Origin: Planctomycetota bacterium
Lineage (GTDB): Bacteria > Planctomycetota > Planctomycetia > Pirellulales > Lacipirellulaceae
NCBI GenBank assembly: GCA_013151315.1
Contig: JAADIN010000054.1
Coordinates: 1-18,806 of the forward strand
Length of the DNA stretch: 18,806 nt
Reading direction: 5' to 3'
Shown here: in pieces, positions 14,561 through 18,806 of the stretch
Numbering within the stretch: position 1 is the first letter of the stretch
Layout: each line of letters begins with the position of its first letter
The notes under the pieces: generated by a model
Told to the model about the DNA's origin: nothing
The model's input: only the letters and a program-made list of their open reading frames with translations
Database searches by the model: none
Position numbers and translations under genes: made by a program

Positions 14561-16805
14561 ATGTCTAATCTCGACGACGCAATTCTTCGCCACGTAAATG
14601 ACCCCAAGTATCGGCCGGTGAAGCCGAAGGTGATTTGTAAAAAATTGGGGCTCGATGACGATGACTTTTCGAAAGTCAAACGGGCGGTCAAATTTTTGAT
14701 CAAAAAAGGCAAACTCGCCTATGGGCCGAGCCATCTGGTCTGCCCAATCACGTCGAGCCATCCGGCCGCCGAAGTGGGCGAAGCGCCGACCCGTCGCGAA
14801 TCGTCCAAGCATGTCGTCGGCACGTTTCGCCGAGCTGCGGCCGGCTTTGGTTTTGTACGACCCGAGGGCACGCCTGCCTCCGTAGGCCGAGATGCCGATA
14901 TTTTCGTCCCCGCCAACGCAACCGGCGACGCGGCCAACGGCGACACGGTCCGCTTACGGCTTAGCAGCAAGCCTGGCCGAAAGGGCAAGCTCGAAGGCCG
15001 AGTCATCGATGTGGTCGAACGGGCCAACAGCCGATTCGTCGGCACCTATTTGGTGAAAGACGGCGCAGGGCTGGTCCAGATCGACGGCAAAGTCTTTACG
15101 AGCCCCGTCTACGTCGGCGACCCGGGTGCCAAGGGCGCGCAGACCGACGACAAGGTGGTAATCGACATGGTCCGCTTCCCTTCGCAAGTGCGCGGTGGCG
15201 AAGGGGTGATCGTCGACATTCTTGGCCAGCGGGGCCAGCCGGGCGTCGACACGCTTTCGGTCGTCCACGAGTTTGGCCTCCCAGGCGAGTTCGACGATGC
15301 GTCGCTGGAAGACTCACGCGAACAAGCAGAAAAGTTCGACGAGTCGATCGGCGGTCGCCGCAAAGACCTCACTGACGAGACGATCGTCACGATCGACCCG
15401 GCCACGGCACGCGATTTTGATGATGCGATCTCGCTGGAAAAACTGGAAAACGGCCATTGGATGCTCGGCGTGCATATTGCCGACGTTTCGCATTTTGTGC
15501 AGCCGAAGTCGGCGCTCGACCGGGAAGCGAAAGATCGGGCGACGAGCGTTTATTTGCCCGATGAGGTCATCCCGATGTTGCCCGAGATTATTTCCAACAA
15601 TCTGGCAAGTCTGCAGCCGGACAAAATTCGCTACGCGATGACTGCTCGTATCGAATTCAGTCCTGAAGGGCAACGGATCGCCACCGACGTTTATAAGAGC
15701 GCGATCAAGAGCTGTCGGCGATTTACCTACGAAGAGGTTGATGGATTTCTGGCCGACCGCTCGCTTTGGAAGACCAAGCTGAAGGCACCCGTGCATGCGT
15801 TACTGGGAAACATGCACGAGCTGGCGATGATGCTTCGCGGCCGGCGCATGAAACAGGGCTCGCTCGAGCTCTCGATGCCCGAGCTGTCGATCGATCTGAA
15901 CTCCGACGGCCAAGTCACCGGTGCGCACCTCGAAGAAAATACCGAAAGCCATCAGATCATTGAAGAGTTTATGCTGGCTGCCAACGTGGCGGTGGCCGAG
16001 ATGCTGTTCGACAAGGGGCTGCTGTTTCTGCGGCGGATTCACGGTTCGCCCGGCAAACTGAAATCGCTCAACGAGTTTGTCAAAGAGCTCGAACTGCAGG
16101 CCGAGAGCCTGGAAAGCCGCTTTGCCCTGCAAGACCTTCTCAATAGCGTTAAGGGCGATTCGCGCGAACGGGCGGTGAACTACGCAGTGCTGCGTTCGAT
16201 GCAACGGGCCACTTACAGTCCCGAGGAAGAGGGCCACTTCGCGCTGGCGAGCGATTGTTATTGCCACTTCACCTCACCTATTCGCCGGTATCCCGATTTA
16301 ACGATCCATCGGCTAATCGATGCCGTCAATCGCGGAAAACCGCCCGAGCAGCACCTCGACGATCTGCTCGCCTTGGGCGACCACTGTAGCGACCGCGAGC
16401 GACGGGCCACCGAGGCCGAACGCGAGCTGAAAAAAGTGAAACTGCTGCACTATCTCGAAGACAAAGTTGGCACCAAGTTCGAGGGCATCATCACGGGCGT
16501 CGAGAGTTTTGGCCTGTTTGTGATGGGCACCCAACTGCCAGGGCTTTGTCCATATCAGCGCGCTGTCAGACGATTACTATAAATACGACAAGGCGGGGCA
16601 CGTGATTCAGGGCTTCCGGTCAGGAAATGCCTACCGGCTGGGCGACACGGTGCAGGTGGCGGTCGCCTCGGTCGATGTGGACCGGCGAGAGCTCGATTTT
16701 CGCCTGCTAGGAAAAACGGGCCAAGCGGCTCGGAAACCGGCCAAGAAGTCTCGGACCTCAAAGCCTGCGAAATCCAAAGGAAAAGGTCGGCGCAAACGGC
16801 ACTAA
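14561..16805 (+). CDS. rnr: Ribonuclease R, frame broken in the C-terminal S1 domain
   Basis: RNase R is a processive 3'-to-5' exoribonuclease that degrades structured RNA. From ATG 14561: a winged-helix-like N-terminus (ILRHVNDPKYRPVKPKVICKKLG), cold-shock/OB domains, then the RNB catalytic domain with TIDPATARDFDDAIS. Asp279, 285, 287 and 288 correspond to the magnesium-binding aspartates of E. coli RNase II/R. The HFTSPIRRYPDLTIHRLI motif is present. The frame then enters S1 (GVESFGLFVMGTQLP) and shifts near 16541; read straight, it stops at 16580-16582. S1 resumes one frame over (GFVHISALSDDYYKYDK) and runs through a Lys-rich tail to TAA 16803-16805. Two residues expected before GFVHIS are absent, so a five-base deletion fits better than a one-base insertion. 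The catalytic domain is intact. No Shine-Dalgarno sequence is seen. Confidence 0.9.
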
Positions 16806-16819
16806 AGAGGGGCCAAGCT

Positions 16820-16837
16820 ATGGGGTTGCAACCCCAT
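16820..16837. other. Perfect 18-bp palindrome between rnr and gcvT
   Basis: ATGGGGTTGCAACCCCAT is fully self-complementary, and flanking GCCAAGC/GGCTTTGGGC adds further imperfect pairing, giving a hairpin 15 bases after the rnr stop. There is no following T run. It may stabilise the rnr 3' end, act as a weak terminator, or be a dispersed palindrome. An in-frame ATG inside it (16836) is not the gcvT start. Confidence 0.75.
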
Positions 16838-16871
16838 GGCTTTGGGCACGCAAACCGTTAGAATACCGGCT

Positions 16872-17981
16872 ATGTCGACCCTCGCTCACACGCCGCTCCA
16901 CGATTGGCACGCCGCCCACGGCGGGCGGATGGTCGACTTTGCCGGCTGGTCGATGCCAGTCCAGTACGCCTCGATCGTCAAGGAGCACCAAGCAACCCGC
17001 TCAGCGGTCGGCTTGTTCGATATTTCGCACATGGGTCGACTTCTAATTGATGGCCCCGAAGCGGCACAGTTTCTCGATTCGATACTCACCCGTTCGGTTG
17101 CCGATATGCAGCCGCAGCAGATCCGCTATTCACTCGTCTGCAATGCGTCGGCCGGCATCCTCGATGATGTGTTGGCCTATCTGGCCGTCATCGACGAAGA
17201 AAAACCGCCCGGCTACGGGCTCGTCGTCAACGCGGGCAATCGCGAAAAAATCGTTGCTTGGCTCCAACAGCACACCGCCAACTACTCGGTCGAAATCAAC
17301 GATCGCACCAACGACTACGCCATGATTGCCGTTCAAGGCCCCAAGGCAATCGAGCTTCTCGATTCGCTCACCGCAGTCGAATTGACTTCAATGCGTTACT
17401 ACACCGGGCAGATCATGGAACTGGCCGGGGTTGAGTGTTTCGTCAGCCGCACCGGCTACACGGGCGAAGATGGCTGCGAACTGATCTGCGGTGCCGATCT
17501 GGCCCTCGGCGTTTGGGAGCAGTTGTACGATCGGGCAATCGCCATCGGCGGCGCGGCGGTCGGGTTGGCCGCTCGCGATACGTTGCGGCTCGAAGCAGGC
17601 ATGCCACTGTACGGCCATGAACTTTCAGAAGCGATCAATCCGGTCGAGGCGGGGCTCGACTTTGCGATCAACCTGCGCGGCCGCCAGTTTGTTGGCAAGG
17701 AAGCAATCGAAGCTGCCGGCAAGGCGACTCAGCCCGTTCGCGTGGGGCTGCAACTTGAAGGCCGTCGGGTGCCCCGCGAAGGCTGCCCGATTTTGCGATC
17801 GGGCGAGGAGATCGGCACCGTGACAAGCGGAACCTACTCGCCCACGTTTGGCCACCCGATCGCGATGGGCTACGTAAAATCGACCGCCTCAGCACTTGGC
17901 ACCGCGCTCGACATCGACATTCGTGGTAAGCAGCACACGGCGAAGGTGGTGCCCTTGCCTTTTTATGAACGCGGGAAATAA
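16872..17981 (+). CDS. gcvT: Glycine cleavage system T protein (aminomethyltransferase)
   Basis: Transfers the methylene group from aminomethyl-lipoyl GcvH to tetrahydrofolate, releasing ammonia. From ATG 16872 the product is 369 residues, a normal length, opening MSTLAHTPLHDWHAAHGGRMVDFAGWSMPVQY, as in the family. Also seen are HMGRLLIDGPEA, YAMIAVQGPKA, SRTGYTGEDGCELI, LAARDTLRLEAGMPLYGHEL and the C-terminal GTVTSGTYSPTFGHPIAMGYV. An in-frame ATG at 16836 would add 12 residues from inside the palindrome and is unlikely. gcvH and gcvPA follow on the same strand. No glycine riboswitch-like sequence is visible in the 66-base leader. Confidence 0.97.
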   Translation: MSTLAHTPLHDWHAAHGGRMVDFAGWSMPVQYASIVKEHQATRSAVGLFDISHMGRLLIDGPEAAQFLDSILTRSVADMQPQQIRYSLVCNASAGILDDVLAYLAVIDEEKPPGYGLVVNAGNREKIVAWLQQHTANYSVEINDRTNDYAMIAVQGPKAIELLDSLTAVELTSMRYYTGQIMELAGVECFVSRTGYTGEDGCELICGADLALGVWEQLYDRAIAIGGAAVGLAARDTLRLEAGMPLYGHELSEAINPVEAGLDFAINLRGRQFVGKEAIEAAGKATQPVRVGLQLEGRRVPREGCPILRSGEEIGTVTSGTYSPTFGHPIAMGYVKSTASALGTALDIDIRGKQHTAKVVPLPFYERGK

Positions 17982-17995
17982 AAGGAGCCGTTAAC

Positions 17996-18062
17996 AATAC
18001 AAGCACGACGCGCAAGCGAGTGTGTGCATGCAACACACTTGCTTGCGCTGCGTGCTTGTATT
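17996..18062. other. Large (67-nt) hairpin between gcvT and gcvH
   Basis: Bases 17996-18024 pair with 18034-18062, giving about 29 pairs, with one 2x2 mismatch (18008-18009 against 18049-18050), one G-T pair and a nine-base loop. Ends are AATACAAGCAC and GTGCTTGTATT. It lies within the gcv gene run, 14 bases after gcvT stops and 24 before gcvH. It may be an attenuator, an mRNA-stability element or a palindromic mobile repeat. Confidence 0.85.
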
Positions 18063-18086
18063 TGGTAAGTCACTTAGGAATGAAAC

Positions 18087-18482
18087 ATGAAACCTGAAAC
18101 ACTACTCTACGCGAAAACGCACGAATGGATTGCGGTTGCAGACAAAGACGGAGCGAAGATCGCCACCCTCGGCCTCTCCGCTTTTGCGATCGAGGCGCTG
18201 ACCGACTTGGTCTACATCGAGCTCCCGCAAGTTGGACAACAGGTCAACGCCGAACAACCTTTTTGTGAAGTCGAGTCGGTCAAAGCCGTGAGCGATGTTT
18301 ACTCGCCCATCGAAGGCGAAGTGATCGCCGTGAACGATGCGCTACCCGACAATTTAGAAACGCTCGGCAGCGACCCTTACGGAGCAGGCTGGGTCGCCAA
18401 AATAAAAATCACCGACGACGCAGGCCTCGCCAACCTACTCGACCACGCCGCCTACCAAAAACAGTGCGAAGAAGCTCACTAA
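18087..18482 (+). CDS. gcvH: Glycine cleavage system H protein (lipoyl carrier)
   Basis: Carries the aminomethyl group on a lipoyl-lysine between the P, T and L proteins. The 131-residue product has YAKTHEWIAV, LGLSAFAIEALTDLVYIELP and the lipoylation motif EVESVKAVSDVYSP with Lys66, then GEVIAVNDALPDNLETLGSDPYGAGWVAKIK. The length is normal. AGGA lies seven bases before the ATG. It follows gcvT and the large hairpin and precedes gcvPA. Confidence 0.97.
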   Translation: MKPETLLYAKTHEWIAVADKDGAKIATLGLSAFAIEALTDLVYIELPQVGQQVNAEQPFCEVESVKAVSDVYSPIEGEVIAVNDALPDNLETLGSDPYGAGWVAKIKITDDAGLANLLDHAAYQKQCEEAH

Positions 18483-18490
18483 AACCGATG

Positions 18491-18558
18491 CGGAATTCGG
18501 ATTATGGATTGCGGAATCTTCCGCCTCTTCACTTCCGAAATCCGCATTCCGAATTCCG
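18491..18558. repeat. Nested inverted repeats in the gcvH-gcvPA spacer
   Basis: CGGAATTCGGA (18491-18501) pairs perfectly with TCCGAATTCCG (18548-18558). Inside it, GGATT (18506-18510) pairs with AATCC (18539-18543), and GCGGAA (18511-18516) with TTCCGC (18519-18524). The short words GGATT, GCGGAAT and GAATTC recur. The structure ends ten bases before the gcvPA start. Confidence 0.75.
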
Positions 18559-18567
18559 AATTCAAAA

Positions 18568-18806
18568 ATGCCTTATCTTTACAATACGCCTGAAGACGAA
18601 CGAGCGATGCTCGAGGCGATTGGTGCTGAGTCGATCGACGAGCTGTTTGATCCGATTCCCGACGAGCTGAAGCTCGCTCGCCCGTTGGATTTGCCGCCGG
18701 CGCTTTCGGAGATGGAGCTCGACCAGCATTTTCGCGCATTGGCCAGTCGCAACCGGTCGGCGGGCGAAGTGGCCTGCTTTTTAGGCGGCGGATGTTACGA
18801 CCATTT
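18568..18806 (+). CDS. gcvPA: Glycine dehydrogenase (decarboxylating) subunit 1, N-terminal part
   Basis: The first 79 codons of a gene that runs off the window. It begins MPYLYNTPEDERAMLEAIGAESIDELFDPIP and ends GEVACFLGGGCYDH, both typical of the N-terminal half of two-subunit glycine decarboxylase. The complex uses pyridoxal phosphate (bound by the other subunit) to decarboxylate glycine and load the aminomethyl group on GcvH. There is no Shine-Dalgarno sequence, and the ATG follows a repeat. Position after gcvT and gcvH supports the call. Confidence 0.95.
   Translation, partial: MPYLYNTPEDERAMLEAIGAESIDELFDPIPDELKLARPLDLPPALSEMELDQHFRALASRNRSAGEVACFLGGGCYDH

Noticed and set aside
16836..16871. 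Upstream ATG as the gcvT start
   Set aside because: The 12 extra residues come from the palindrome and spacer; family proteins begin near MSTLAHTPLHDWH.
16806..16871. Glycine riboswitch ahead of gcvT
   Set aside because: The leader is only 66 bases and holds just a palindrome; no glycine aptamer-like core was seen.

Overview
The window looks like chromosomal DNA from a planctomycete, probably of the Pirellulales type. I infer this from gene content and protein style, not from a marker gene. The pointers are moderately high GC, many starts without a clear Shine-Dalgarno sequence, IF-2 and NusA with long low-complexity extensions, an exported DUF1573 protein beside a phosphoesterase-like multihaem cytochrome, DUF4416, and palindromes or short repeats in most spacers. 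No rRNA, tRNA or CRISPR array was seen.

Layout. At 1-209 is the end of a beta-ketoacyl-ACP synthase. A repeat-rich leader (210-566) with two candidate promoters precedes a transcription/translation cluster: nusA (567-2095, reading frame broken twice), infB (2268-5033), rbfA (5148-5531), an unnamed gene at 5621-6664 and yebC (6728-7477). A large inverted repeat separates yebC from four minus-strand genes. In transcription order these are a RAYT/Y1 transposase (11475-10993), DUF4416 (10916-10383), an exported DUF1573 protein (10349-9189) and a tetrahaem cytochrome (9088-7541). The transposase and DUF4416 starts are each preceded by the same 25-bp REP-like sequence. proS (13038-11533, minus) lies upstream of these and is divergent from yhaM (13218-14195). 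Next come a small conserved-type hypothetical (14227-14457) and RNase R (14561-16805, frame broken once), then the glycine cleavage genes gcvT, gcvH and the start of gcvPA, which runs off the window.

How they work together. NusA, IF-2 and RbfA are the usual transcription-elongation, initiation and 30S-maturation set. YhaM and RNase R are both 3'-to-5' exoribonucleases. GcvT, GcvH and GcvPA are parts of one glycine-cleaving complex. The DUF1573 protein and the cytochrome probably act together in the cell envelope.

Most interesting items: (1) the 5621-6664 protein aligns to endonuclease III but has lost the catalytic Lys and Asp and the iron-sulfur cysteines, and carries a histone-H1-like Lys/Ala tail; (2) a hairpin with two compensatory base-pair changes sits upstream of both exoribonuclease genes; (3) a RAYT gene is bracketed by direct REP-like repeats that abut two consecutive gene starts; (4) the tetrahaem cytochrome is fused to a phosphoesterase-like domain that seems to lack all metal ligands; (5) nusA and rnr have frame breaks that are either sequence errors or real lesions.
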